Source: a bacterium (GTDB lineage Bacteria; Myxococcota_A; UBA9160; SZUA-336). Taken from it: a DNA stretch of 40,546 bases. Of the stretch, positions 1-7,876 are shown piece after piece. The DNA is taken from contig JAAELY010000047.1 in the NCBI GenBank assembly GCA_024226335.1, positions 1-40,546 of the forward strand, in the 5' to 3' direction. Position numbers and translations under genes: made by a program. Below the pieces are notes generated by a model. It was not told the origin of the DNA. It made no database searches and worked only from the letters and a program-made list of their open reading frames with translations. Position 1 is the stretch's first letter. Every line of letters starts with the position of its first letter.

Positions 1-1176
1 GACCGGAGCAATTCCTCGCTCCAGCGCAGTTCGACCGAAGCGATCCTGAATCTCGTCGACCACGTGATTGAGCTTGCGCCTGCTGCGCCCGGGGGTCTCG
101 AACAGCCCGAGTTGCTCGACCCCGCGAGGTTCGAGCTGTGAGAGAGAAACACCGAGCAGTCGAACCGGTTCCGAAAGACCGGAGCGCGTCAGAAGTTCGC
201 GGGCGACACCGGCGATCTGCGCACCATCGTCGGTGGCCTCCCCTAGCGTGGTCGAGCGCGACAGCAGGGGAAACTTGCCCGCGCCGAGTCTGCGAGCGAG
301 TTTGAGCTTCAAGGTGATGGTGCGGCCGCGCACTTCATCGCGGCGAAGTCGTCGCGCTACCGCCTCCGAATGCGCGCGGATGGCGGTCACCAGACGTCCG
401 CGATCCGCGATGTCCTCGCCGAAGGTATTTTCTTCGCCATACGATTTCGCCTCGCGATAGGATTCGACTTCGCGGGTGTCCTCGCCCCGAGCGAGCCGCG
501 CGGCCGCCGGTCCCCAGTTTCCCAGCGCCGCTTCCAGGGCCGAGTCACTCGTGCGCGCCAGATCGCCGATCGTCGCCACGCCGATGCGCTCGAGGCGGGT
601 GCGCGCCACCGGTCCGATCCCCCAGATGCGCCCGACCGGAAGCGGATCGAGGAACGGCCGCACGCGCTCCGAGCTCACGCTCAACATGCCGTCGGGCTTG
701 GCCAGGTCGCTGGCAATCTTCGCGACCATCTTCACCGGCGCGATGCCCGTGGACACGGCCAGGTCGGTCTCGCGGCGCACTTCGGCCCGCAGATTCGCCG
801 CCGCGGTTTCCGGATGTCCGAGCAGCTTCTCGGTTCCCGTCAGATCGATAAAGGCCTCGTCGAGCGAGAGCCCTTCGACCAGCGGCGAGTAACGGCGAAA
901 GATCTCGAAGATGCGCTTGCTCTCCGTCGCGTACACCGACATCCGACCGCGTACGAAAATCGCGTGCGGACAGCGACGCCGGGCTTCGACGCTCGGCATG
1001 GCCGAGTGGATCCCGAACTCCCGGGCTTCGTAACTCGCCGCCGCCACGACGCCGCGGGTGGACCCTCCCCCCACGAGGACGGGTTTTCCGCGGTATTCGG
1101 GATTGTCGCGCTGCTCGATGGCCGCGAAGAACGCGTCCATGTCCGCATGCAAGATGGTGCGGGGGCCGTCGCTCAG
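1..1176 (-). CDS. dinB: DNA polymerase IV (Y-family), C-terminus cut by window edge
   Basis: Translesion DNA polymerase that copies damaged templates in the cytoplasm. The reverse strand reads HADMDAFFAAIEQRDNP, then GKPVLVGGG, then YEARKFGIHSAMPS, and GLSLDEAFIDLTG. These are the Y-family fingers and palm; the catalytic acidic residues are the Asp of HAD and the Asp-Glu of LDEAF. A helix-hairpin-helix and little-finger region follow, and the frame stays open to base 1, so the C-terminus lies outside the window. The start is not obvious. The only ATG (base 1140) lies after the first catalytic Asp and would remove it. A CTG at 1176 has GGAGG six bases upstream and overlaps the TGA of the preceding gene, giving MSDGPRTILHAD; a TTG at 1152 is the alternative. 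The family is certain; the start is inferred. Confidence 0.9.
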   Translation of the reverse strand, partial: MSDGPRTILHADMDAFFAAIEQRDNPEYRGKPVLVGGGSTRGVVAAASYEAREFGIHSAMPSVEARRRCPHAIFVRGRMSVYATESKRIFEIFRRYSPLVEGLSLDEAFIDLTGTEKLLGHPETAAANLRAEVRRETDLAVSTGIAPVKMVAKIASDLAKPDGMLSVSSERVRPFLDPLPVGRIWGIGPVARTRLERIGVATIGDLARTSDSALEAALGNWGPAAARLARGEDTREVESYREAKSYGEENTFGEDIADRGRLVTAIRAHSEAVARRLRRDEVRGRTITLKLKLARRLGAGKFPLLSRSTTLGEATDDGAQIAGVARELLTRSGLSEPVRLLGVSLSQLEPRGVEQLGLFETPGRSRRKLNHVVDEIQDRFGRTALERGIAPV

Positions 1177-1964
1177 TTCGCGCCTCCGAGAATCAACGGC
1201 AATCCGCCGTCTCCCGAACCGATCACCACGACCTTGGAATTCTGGCTCTGGGCCAGCAGTTCCGTGGCCTCGATACCCTTCCAGCGCAGCAACTGATCAC
1301 TGATGCCCTGCGAGACGATCTTCTGGAAGTCGGCAATTCCCTGCGCTTCGATGCGCTTTCGATCGGCCTCCTGGCGTTCGCGCGCGAGCGTGAATTGCAT
1401 CTTCTCGGAGCGCTGCTCTTCTTCGAGTTTCTCCGAGATGGCGTGCTGCAGCTTCTCAGGCAGATCGACGTTGCGAATCAAGACGGCCTCGACCTCGACA
1501 TGTCGGCCCATCAGGGCCTTCTTGACGCCCCCATCGATCGCGTCCCCGACCTCGTCGCGCTTGGTCGAGTAGATCTCCTCGGGCGTATAGTTTCCGACGA
1601 TCTTCCGCACCTCGCTGCGAACGGAGGGCTTGATGATCGTGTCGTAGTAACGCGGACCCACCGTCTGGTGCAGTGTCGGAAGCTCAGGCTTGAGCGGCCG
1701 GTAGCGGATCGACAGGTCCATGTCGACGGACAGGCCATTGCTGGTCAGGATGTGCAGCTTCTCCGGGCGATCCTGCGTTCGGACGTCATAGACGACCATG
1801 TAGTTCCACGGCGGAACGATGTGTACGCCTTCGCCGAAGATCTCCTTGCTCGTACCGCCGCCGAAACGCTTGAAGAGGACACCTTGACCGCCGGAGTCGA
1901 CCTGCTGGCAGGCAACCCCGGTCAACGCAAATAGTACAATCGCGAGAACACGCGTTCGCTTCAT
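1173..1964 (-). CDS. SPFH/prohibitin-family exported protein
   Basis: 263 residues. The N-terminus MKRTRVLAIVLFALTGVAC is a signal sequence ending in a cysteine, a loose lipobox, so it may be a lipoprotein rather than the usual membrane-anchored prohibitin. Residues ~25-190 carry the SPFH (Band 7) pattern: GQGVLFKRFGGG, GVHIVPPWNYMVVYDVRTQ, then YYDTIIKPSVRSEVRKIVG and VEVEAVLIRNVDLPEKL. A charged helical stretch at ~185-225 (EKLEEEQRSEKMQF, READRKRIEAQG-like) fits the coiled coil through which this family forms rings. Known SPFH proteins scaffold membrane microdomains or restrain membrane proteases; the role here is not shown. The stop codon overlaps the proposed start of the polymerase IV gene, so the two may be translationally coupled. 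Confidence 0.85.
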   Translation of the reverse strand: MKRTRVLAIVLFALTGVACQQVDSGGQGVLFKRFGGGTSKEIFGEGVHIVPPWNYMVVYDVRTQDRPEKLHILTSNGLSVDMDLSIRYRPLKPELPTLHQTVGPRYYDTIIKPSVRSEVRKIVGNYTPEEIYSTKRDEVGDAIDGGVKKALMGRHVEVEAVLIRNVDLPEKLQHAISEKLEEEQRSEKMQFTLARERQEADRKRIEAQGIADFQKIVSQGISDQLLRWKGIEATELLAQSQNSKVVVIGSGDGGLPLILGGAN

Positions 1965-2160
1965 GATTTCCCCTTTGATCGATAGCGTTGTCTAGCGCCT
2001 GGCCCGTTCCGGACCGGCGGTGCCGCGCTCAAATTTGGCGAGGCGGCACTTGCGAGGCCCTCGGAGACGTTCCGGCCAACCTCGACTGTAGATGACGTCA
2101 GCGACAGCCTGACGCGAAGTCGTCCAGGAATCCACCCCTCGCTGCCGATAGGCACTCCAG

Positions 2161-3060
2161 ATGGCAGGGACCTCATCCAGAGCAGCGAATCGGCCCGGCT
2201 TTTCGCCCGGCGGGGAAACGCAGCCAGATCCCACCACATTGATGATCGCCGAGCACCTGGCGTCGATTGGCACGCTGGTGGCGGGCGTCGCCCACGAGAT
2301 CAACAACCCTATCACCTACGTGCTGGGGAACCTGAAAGAGTTGGAACGGCTGTCCGGAGCCATGCGTTCGGCGCTTCAGGTGTACCGGGATCGGCTGAGC
2401 GAATGCCTGGGAGATGCGGCGGAAACGGAAATCGCCGACATCGAGAGCAAGATCGAAGCCGCCGGCGGGGTCGAATTGCTGGACGAACTAATCGAGGACG
2501 CCTCCGAGGGCGCGGTGCGCATCCGCGATCTGGTCCGCGATCTGCTTTCACTGAGCCGCGGATCCGAGCGCTCGACGGCACCCATGCCGATCGAAGAGGT
2601 CCTGGATTCCACACTGCGTCTGGTCTCCCGGCCGCTCTCGGCCCGGGCCGAACTGGTGCGCGAATACCGGGCCTCGCGGCTGATCGAAGCTGATCGCGCG
2701 AAGCTGGGACAGGTGTTCCTCAACCTGATCAACAACGCGATCGATGCCTGTCCGGACGGCGACGAGAGCCGGATCGTGGTGCGAACGAGCGACACGCCAG
2801 ACGGCGTGCGAGTCGAATTCGAAGACAGCGGACCCGGAATTCCGGAGGCGATTCGCCCTCAGGTCTTCGCGCCGTTTTTCAGCACCAAGGAACCGGGCGA
2901 AGGCACGGGCATCGGCCTTTACATCAGCCAGCGGATCGTCGACGATCACGGCGGTTCGATCGGCATCAGCGAATCCGCCTGCGGTGGAACGATCATCTGG
3001 GTCGAGTTGCCGGAAACCCCGGAGCCCACCCGGCACGGAGACTCGAATGGCAACCCGTGA
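2161..3060 (+). CDS. Soluble sensor histidine kinase without an input domain
   Basis: 299 residues. The H-box is LVAGVAHEINNPITYVLGNL, with the phospho-accepting His at about residue 45. It is followed by a long dimerisation helix region and an HATPase_c domain: N-box FLNLINNAIDAC near residue 190, G1 FEDSGPGIPEAI near 225, and G2 TKEPGEGTGIGLYIS near 245. Only about 35 unstructured residues precede the H-box, and there is no membrane segment, PAS or GAF domain. It is therefore a cytoplasmic kinase that must sense through a partner. A TAG stop lies in frame just upstream (2149-2151), so the start is 2161 or later; an ATG at 2242 would remove only the disordered leader. No response regulator is adjacent. 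The stop overlaps the khtT start by 14 bp, arguing for one transcript with the antiporter genes. Confidence 0.88.
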   Translation: MAGTSSRAANRPGFSPGGETQPDPTTLMIAEHLASIGTLVAGVAHEINNPITYVLGNLKELERLSGAMRSALQVYRDRLSECLGDAAETEIADIESKIEAAGGVELLDELIEDASEGAVRIRDLVRDLLSLSRGSERSTAPMPIEEVLDSTLRLVSRPLSARAELVREYRASRLIEADRAKLGQVFLNLINNAIDACPDGDESRIVVRTSDTPDGVRVEFEDSGPGIPEAIRPQVFAPFFSTKEPGEGTGIGLYISQRIVDDHGGSIGISESACGGTIIWVELPETPEPTRHGDSNGNP

Positions 3061-3535
3061 GACTGAGCTTCCCGGCGTCGGAACCAAGCACACACTCGAC
3101 CTGGCCACGGGGGATGAACTCGTGGTCGTGGAACATCGCTCGGGCAACTGGGAACTGGCGCGAAGCGATGAAGAAGGCAACACGAGCTCGATCCTGACCT
3201 TGCAGGGCAAGGAGGCCGGCGAACTCGGACGCATCCTCGCGCACGGCGAGGTCCCGGAGGAGGATCCGCGCAAGCAACTCCTGCTCGACGAGTTCAGCCT
3301 GGAATGGGTGAAGCTGGACGGGGATTCCGCACTCGTCGGCAAGACCCTGATCAGCTCCGACGTGCGCGCGCGCACCGGTGTGAGTGTGATCGCGTTGCTG
3401 CGCGAAGGAGGCTCGCTGCTGAACCCGCCGCCGGAAACCAGTTTCGAAGCCGACGATACGGCGGTGATCATCGGTCGACGGGATCAGGTCGACCGTTTTC
3501 TCGAGACCTTCTCGCCTCCCCGCGACACCCCCTAG
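3047..3535 (+). CDS. khtT: K+/H+ antiporter regulatory subunit KhtT-like
   Basis: 162 residues, starting at ATG 3047 with GGAG about eight bases upstream, inside the 3' end of the kinase gene. The N-terminal half has the KhtT hallmark ETELPGVGTKHTLDL followed by GDELVVVEHRSGNWEL. The C-terminal half is an RCK_C (TrkA-C) domain: LEWVKLDGDSALVGKTL, RTGVSVIALLREG, and FEADDTAVIIGRRDQVDRF. In characterised systems KhtT is the cytosolic gating subunit of the KhtU antiporter and its RCK_C domain binds a nucleotide ligand. The next gene is a KhtU-type antiporter, which supports the assignment. In-frame sequence upstream of 3047 lies antiparallel to kinase coding and does not look like protein. Confidence 0.88.
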   Translation: MATRETELPGVGTKHTLDLATGDELVVVEHRSGNWELARSDEEGNTSSILTLQGKEAGELGRILAHGEVPEEDPRKQLLLDEFSLEWVKLDGDSALVGKTLISSDVRARTGVSVIALLREGGSLLNPPPETSFEADDTAVIIGRRDQVDRFLETFSPPRDTP

Positions 3536-3543
3536 AGCCCGCG

Positions 3544-4692
3544 TTGGAAGGACACCTCTTCCAGTTTGCGCTCCTGTTCGGGGTTCTCGGTCTCGCCGCA
3601 ACAGCGTCGATCTGGCTGCGCTTCCCCGTCGTTCCGCTGTACATCGCTTCGGGGTTGGCACTCGGCACGGTAATCGAGACGAACGAAGTCGTGGAGTTCC
3701 TGGGCTCGCTGGGCATCGTCTTCCTGCTGTTCTCTATGGGGCTGGAATTCTCCGTCGGTTCGGTGGCGCAGACCCCTCGGCGCTTCGCACTGGCCGGCGG
3801 AATCGACCTGATCTTCAACTTCCCGATCGGATTGCTGGCGGGCCTGGCCCTGGGCTGGGGCTGGATCGAGTCCCTGTTCCTGGCGGGGATTCTGTACATG
3901 AGTTCGAGCGCGGTGGTCGCCAAATGCATCGCCGACTTCAGCCGCGCCACCCGGCCCGAAACCGAAACGATTCTGGGAATCATGGTCTTCGAAGATCTGG
4001 CCATCGCCGGCTATCTGCTATTGCTCAACGCACTGGCGATCGGCGGCTCACAGTCCATGGACATGATTGACTACGCCGTGTCGCTGCTCTCGGCGCTGGT
4101 TTTCGTAGGCGTGCTCGTCATCGTATTGACCCGAAAGCTGCAGGAGCCACTCGCGCGCATGCTCGCGACGCGCACCGACGAGAGCTTCACCCTATTGCTG
4201 TTCGCCTTCGTCCTTCTGGTGGCCTCCGCGGCCATCGCCGTCAATCTTTCTGAAGCGATCGGCGCCTTTCTGGCCGGTGTCGTACTCGGCAGTACCGAAC
4301 TCAAGGAACGGGCGGCGAGCACCCTGCATCCGTTCCAGACACTGTTTGCCGCACTGTTCTTCGTTTCCTTCGGCATGGGCATCGAGACCGCCAGCATGGT
4401 CGCCGTCGCGGCACCGGCGATCGTCCTGATCCTGCTCGGCATCGCCACGAAGTCGGTGGGCGGTTATCTGGCGGGTCGAGCTGCGGGACACACCCCTGCG
4501 CAATCTGCTGTCGTGGGCCTTTCCCTCGTGCCAAAGGGCGAGTTCTCGATTCTGATCGCGGGGCTTGCTGCGGGTGTCGCACACGAAGGATCGGACATCG
4601 TGGCCCTGACGGTGATGTACGTGTTTGCACTCTCGATCATCGGTCCCGTGGCGATGCGCGAGGCGGATCGCATCTGGAAGGCAATTACCTAG
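3544..4692 (+). CDS. khtU: K+/H+ antiporter KhtU-like (CPA2 family)
   Basis: 382 residues and strongly hydrophobic, with roughly 10-12 membrane segments. CPA2 features include VPLYIASGLALG in an early helix, GSLGIVFLLFSMGLEFS, MSSSAVVAKCIADF, GIMVFEDLAIAGYLLL (the ED pair lies in the ion-binding helix, as in KefB/KefC) and EAIGAFLAGVVLG. The C-terminal tail lacks the RCK_N nucleotide-binding domain found in KefC; that regulatory part is supplied separately by KhtT just upstream, nine bases away. There is no ATG at the expected position. TTG at 3544 gives MEGHLFQFALLFGVLG and is the first sensible start after the khtT stop, though its ribosome-binding site is weak. Expected to export K+ in exchange for protons under pH or electrophile stress. 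Confidence 0.88.
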   Translation: MEGHLFQFALLFGVLGLAATASIWLRFPVVPLYIASGLALGTVIETNEVVEFLGSLGIVFLLFSMGLEFSVGSVAQTPRRFALAGGIDLIFNFPIGLLAGLALGWGWIESLFLAGILYMSSSAVVAKCIADFSRATRPETETILGIMVFEDLAIAGYLLLLNALAIGGSQSMDMIDYAVSLLSALVFVGVLVIVLTRKLQEPLARMLATRTDESFTLLLFAFVLLVASAAIAVNLSEAIGAFLAGVVLGSTELKERAASTLHPFQTLFAALFFVSFGMGIETASMVAVAAPAIVLILLGIATKSVGGYLAGRAAGHTPAQSAVVGLSLVPKGEFSILIAGLAAGVAHEGSDIVALTVMYVFALSIIGPVAMREADRIWKAIT

Positions 4693-4766
4693 CTCGCATT
4701 TCTGTCCACCACGCGAACTGGCGAGGCAGTACCGATTCGCTCTCGCAGATCGAAGGGTGGCGGTTG

Positions 4767-4795
4767 ACTGGCGACGGGCTCTGCCCGCCGCCAGT
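4767..4795. terminator. Hairpin between convergent genes, likely bidirectional terminator
   Basis: A 29 bp inverted repeat: ACTGGCGACGGGC, loop TCT, GCCCGCCGCCAGT. Twelve of 13 positions pair. It sits between the end of khtU and the end of the convergent gene at 4812. There is no T-tract on either side, so terminator function is inferred from position and stem strength. Confidence 0.5.
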
Positions 4796-4811
4796 GGGTT
4801 GTGAGCGCGAG

Positions 4812-5270
4812 TCAGTCGGTGCTTGGGTCGCTGAACTCCACATCTACGTCCGGGTTCCAGGGGGCGTCTGCATCGTCGGTCCAGATTCGTCCGTGCCCCT
4901 TCAGGCGGGCGACTCCGGCTCCCCTGGCGCGCAGGCGCAGGCGAGCGCCCGCGGCCTTGAAGCGCATGACCTCGTTTGGGCTGGCGAGTACGACACGACC
5001 GAAGCCTTCGAGCAGAACACGTCCACCGTCGAGGGGTGTAACGCGCCCTTGTCCGTCGAGTTCTTCGATCTTCCGCTCGGGTACGATCGCGATGCCAAGA
5101 CCCGCGATGTTCGCCACGCCGCGCATGGTCACCACCGCCAGTCCGTCACCTGCGGCGGCCAGCTCTCCGCGTCCTTCGATGAGCACTGCACTCGCGATAC
5201 CCGCGATGCACAACACGGCGCTCGCAGCGAGTACCGACCATCCCTTTCCCTTGATCTTCCGAAGGCTCAT
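4812..5270 (-). CDS. Exported glycine-rich repeat protein of unknown function
   Basis: 152 residues. ATG at 5270 is preceded by GAGGAGAG. A short basic start (MSLRKIKGKG) leads into one hydrophobic segment (WSVLAASAVLCIAGIASAVL), a signal peptide or a single membrane anchor. The rest is low in charge and built of irregular units of about 20 residues with GxGxL/V spacing: EGRGELAAAGDG, MRGVANIAGLG, LDGQGRVTPLDGG, LEGFGRVVLAS, ARGAGVARLKGHG. This suggests a periplasmic or surface beta-rich fold with stacked strands. The tail is acidic (TDDADAPWNPDVDVEFSD). I do not recognise a named family. It is divergent from bolA. Confidence 0.65.
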   Translation of the reverse strand: MSLRKIKGKGWSVLAASAVLCIAGIASAVLIEGRGELAAAGDGLAVVTMRGVANIAGLGIAIVPERKIEELDGQGRVTPLDGGRVLLEGFGRVVLASPNEVMRFKAAGARLRLRARGAGVARLKGHGRIWTDDADAPWNPDVDVEFSDPSTD

Positions 5271-5400
5271 GCCTCTCTCCTCGTGGTTGTATGCGAGGAA
5301 GAACCGGCGAACCCGGACAAGTTGCGCGCGCGCTCGAGGTTTCCGCGAGTGCGCTACCCTGCACGTCTTCAGCGGTTTCACTCGCGAAAGGTGCGTCCGA

Positions 5401-5703
5401 TTGTCGACGAGCAATCCAGAAGAACTCGGAAGGAAGCGTGTTGCGCGCATTGAAAGCGTTCTTGGCGACGCGTTTGCGCCAACCGTTCTGCGCATCGAAG
5501 ACGAGAGCCACCAGCACCGCGGGCACGCGGGTGCAAGAGGAGGTGGCGGTCACTTCAACGTGACGATCGTCTCAGAAGCCTTCCGCGATCGAAATCGCGT
5601 CTCTCGCCACCGGATGGTGTACGACGTGTTGCGCGCGGAACTCGGAAGCGAGATCCACGCCTTGTCTGTAAAGGCGATGACGGACGACGAAGCTCCGAGC
5701 TGA
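5401..5703 (+). CDS. bolA: BolA family protein
   Basis: About 100 residues. The core RIESVLGDAFAPTVLRIEDES, followed by HQH, GGGGHFNVTIVSEAF, RHRMVYDVLRAELG and IHALSVKAMT, matches the BolA class II KH-like fold, including the DES-H-H motif and the conserved RHRxVY helix. BolA proteins partner monothiol glutaredoxins in Fe-S handling and affect cell shape and biofilm; no glutaredoxin is nearby. No ATG or GTG is available in frame. TTG at 5401, with GAAAGG about nine bases upstream, gives a normal length. The insert HRGHAGARGGGG between the histidines and the following strand is glycine-rich but usual in position. Family confident, start uncertain. Confidence 0.85.
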   Translation: MSTSNPEELGRKRVARIESVLGDAFAPTVLRIEDESHQHRGHAGARGGGGHFNVTIVSEAFRDRNRVSRHRMVYDVLRAELGSEIHALSVKAMTDDEAPS

Positions 5704-6437
5704 GCGGGGGCCGACACCCGAGAGACGGGATCGGACGACCAGGATCCGCCGTGCGCCGAAGCTGGAATCATTCAGCTTCTGCACCGATTTCTCGGTGCGT
5801 TCCTGGGAAGGAATGGAGGGAATTGGGAGTGCCTCGACTCCGGCTCCAGCGCACGATCGGTTCCACCAGTCAACACATGGGATTAGCAGGAGTCGTGCCG
5901 ATCATTATTGGGAACGACGGCTCGGGCAGCGATTCCCGCTGCGGAGCACGAGCTTGAAGCGGATTCTGCCTACAGGCGTTGGATCTGGCCTGGGGATCGG
6001 GAGGTAGTCCACTTCCCTTTCGGAGGCCAACGACCGGCAACTCCGCCCCCCCAAAGTGTCAGTTGTGGTCTGAAGAATGGGTTTGATGCCCAGGAACCCG
6101 AGACGAGGCTGCTTGGCAACGTCGCGGAGCGCGTTTCGAGTGCCTCAGCAGTGCCCCGGGCTCTCGATGAGGCCAGACCCAATCTTCGGACCACCGCTCT
6201 TGAGTTGTTGGTTGGGGGTGCCGATTCCTTGGCGCGGGGGCCCTTCCCATAACGACCGGGACCGATCAGAAGCTGGGAGAGGTTCGAGGGACCACCGGCG
6301 CGGGATGGTCGTCCGATTCGACGTCACCGCTCACCGACCCCATCGTGCCGAGCCAATCGACCCTGGACGCAGAGTTTGATTGGTTGGCCCTCTCACCGTG
6401 CGCGTGTCCGACAGGCGCGTGGGAGGGGCCCTCATCG
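5704..6437. other. ~730 bp region with no supportable gene
   Basis: Open frames here (for example about 114 residues at 5908-6252 on the plus strand) show no recognisable motif, no good ribosome-binding site and no family pattern. Base composition looks more even than in the flanking genes. I see no tRNA cloverleaf, CRISPR array or strong terminator. It may be decayed coding sequence or long intergenic DNA between bolA and the convergent ccmH-like gene. Confidence 0.5.
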
Positions 6438-6965
6438 TCAATCTTCCGGGATTTCCTCGCGCAGCGCCGCCTCGAGTTCCGAGGCAATCGCGGGATCGAT
6501 CTCGGCCTCTTCCTGGCCCCGGGCTCGGATCGTGCGTGAGATCGCAAAGCCCAGCAGGACCAGACCCACGACCAGGATCACGACCGGGCTGCCCCAGCCC
6601 CAGGCGCTCTTCGGGATCGGCTTCACGCGATCGCCAAAACTCGACTCCACGCGGGAGAGAATCTCTTCATCGCTGAGGCCCGCATCGATCCAGGCGCGAA
6701 TCTGATCGCGCGCGGCTCCTGCATTCGGACTCGGGCAATGCTGCAGAGTGCCGGGGCACCACGGGCTCATCAGATTGCTGGAAATATCGTAGGCGCGCTG
6801 TCCCGCCTCCCGCGACCCCATCTCTTGTGACCCGGTCTCTTGTGAACCGGTCTCTTGTGAACCGGTCTCGGCCGTAACACTCGGACTCGCCAGAAGCCCC
6901 GCCGAGCAGACGAAGGCGATCGCGAGAGTAAGTCGGGCGCGCGTGGCAACAGAACGAAACAGCAT
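6438..6965 (-). CDS. ccmH: Cytochrome c maturation protein CcmH-like
   Basis: 175 residues, starting at ATG 6965. A signal peptide (LTLAIAFVCSAGLLASPSVTA) is followed by a low-complexity GSQET repeat segment at about residues 33-55. The CcmH core follows: SSNLMSPWCPGTLQHCPSPN, then ARDQIRAWIDAGLSDEEILSRV and FGDRVKPIP. A membrane segment (VVILVVGLVLLGFAI) and an acidic tail complete the CcmH_N layout. Canonical CcmH carries LRCxxC to reduce apocytochrome c; here the two cysteines are separated by six residues (WCPGTLQHCP). The C-terminal TPR part of fused CcmH proteins is absent. No other ccm gene is nearby. It fits the needs of the many haem proteins encoded here. Confidence 0.82.
   Translation of the reverse strand: MLFRSVATRARLTLAIAFVCSAGLLASPSVTAETGSQETGSQETGSQEMGSREAGQRAYDISSNLMSPWCPGTLQHCPSPNAGAARDQIRAWIDAGLSDEEILSRVESSFGDRVKPIPKSAWGWGSPVVILVVGLVLLGFAISRTIRARGQEEAEIDPAIASELEAALREEIPED
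6821..6865 (-). repeat. Three 15 bp tandem repeats inside the ccmH-like gene
   Basis: The unit TCTCTTGTGAACCGG occurs at 6821-6835 (with C in place of one A), 6836-6850 and 6851-6865, followed by a partial copy. On the coding strand it encodes the repeating pentapeptide GSQET just after the signal peptide. The 15 bp period preserves the frame, so copy-number change by slippage would only alter linker length. Confidence 0.85.
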
Positions 6966-7086
6966 GGTCCCTGAAGGTAACGCTGTCCGGTCCCGGCGCT
7001 CGACCGGAATTCCAATCTGATTGAAAGAATTCACTGGACGAGGTCCTGTGTCCGATATCCCACAGTATGAGGAAGTGGGTTCAATC

Positions 7087-7875
7087 GTGACGACTCTGAT
7101 CGGGATTGCGATCGGAATCGCGTGCATCGCCGGGGGACACCTCCTCGAAGGCGGGAGCATCGCCTCGGTGTCACAACTGACCGCTGCCGTCATCGTGGTA
7201 GGCGGAACCCTCGGCGCCGTGATTGCCCAGTTTCCCGCTGAAGACCTGAAGCGCGCCGTTCGCCAGCTTCGTCTCGTGGTCACCGAGATTGGGCGGCCAC
7301 CGGTCTCGCTCGTCGAGGGAATCGTCAAACTCGCGCGCATCTCTCGGCGTCACGGCTTGCTGGCCCTGGAAGGCGAGGCGGCCCGATTCCAGGATCCCTT
7401 CCTGACCCAGGCGGTTCAGGCGCTCGTCGATGGCCACGATCCAGTCGCGCTTCGCAACATGCTCGAGATGGCGATCGAGCAGGACGAGATGCTCAGAGAA
7501 CCGGGACCGCGTTTTTTCGAAGCAGCGGGTGGCTACGCACCGACTCTGGGCATCCTGGGAGCGGTGCTCGGCTTGATCCAGGTAATGGAGAACCTGGCGG
7601 ATCCCTCGAAACTCGGATCGGGAATCGCCGTGGCCTTCGTTTCGACCGTCTACGGGGTCGGCACCGCGAACCTGATCTTCCTGCCGATCGCCGGAAAGAT
7701 GAAGACCCAGATCGAAGCAGAATCCCTGCGCAAGGAAATGATCCTGGAAGGCGTCTGCGCAATTCGCGAAGGCGTGAACCCGCTGGAGATCGAGAAGCAC
7801 CTGCTTCACTACGTCGGTGCGGAGCCCAAATCCGAGAATTCGAAGGGCAAGACGCAGCGGGGAAAGCGCCGCTGA
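7087..7875 (+). CDS. motA: Flagellar stator protein MotA
   Basis: About 262 residues from GTG 7087. Inner-membrane stator subunit that couples ion flow to flagellar rotation. The first helix is TTLIGIAIGIACIAGGHLLEGG and the second AAVIVVGGTLGAVIAQFP. A cytoplasmic loop follows with the family pattern (LRLVVTEIGRP, RHGLLALEGEA, DPFLTQAVQALVDGHDP), then helices AGGYAPTLGILGAVLGLIQVM and GSGIAVAFVSTVYGVGTANLIFLPIAGKM, whose proline and glycine spacing is typical of MotA. The frame is open further upstream to a TTG at 7021, with GTG codons at 7048 and 7075. 7087 was chosen because MotA proteins normally begin directly with the first helix. motB follows one base after the stop. Confidence 0.92.
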   Translation: MTTLIGIAIGIACIAGGHLLEGGSIASVSQLTAAVIVVGGTLGAVIAQFPAEDLKRAVRQLRLVVTEIGRPPVSLVEGIVKLARISRRHGLLALEGEAARFQDPFLTQAVQALVDGHDPVALRNMLEMAIEQDEMLREPGPRFFEAAGGYAPTLGILGAVLGLIQVMENLADPSKLGSGIAVAFVSTVYGVGTANLIFLPIAGKMKTQIEAESLRKEMILEGVCAIREGVNPLEIEKHLLHYVGAEPKSENSKGKTQRGKRR

Positions 7876-7876
7876 C

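Noticed and set aside
370-1296. Plus-strand frame of 308 codons at the left edge
   Set aside because: Antisense to the polymerase IV gene, which has its catalytic motifs on the minus strand.
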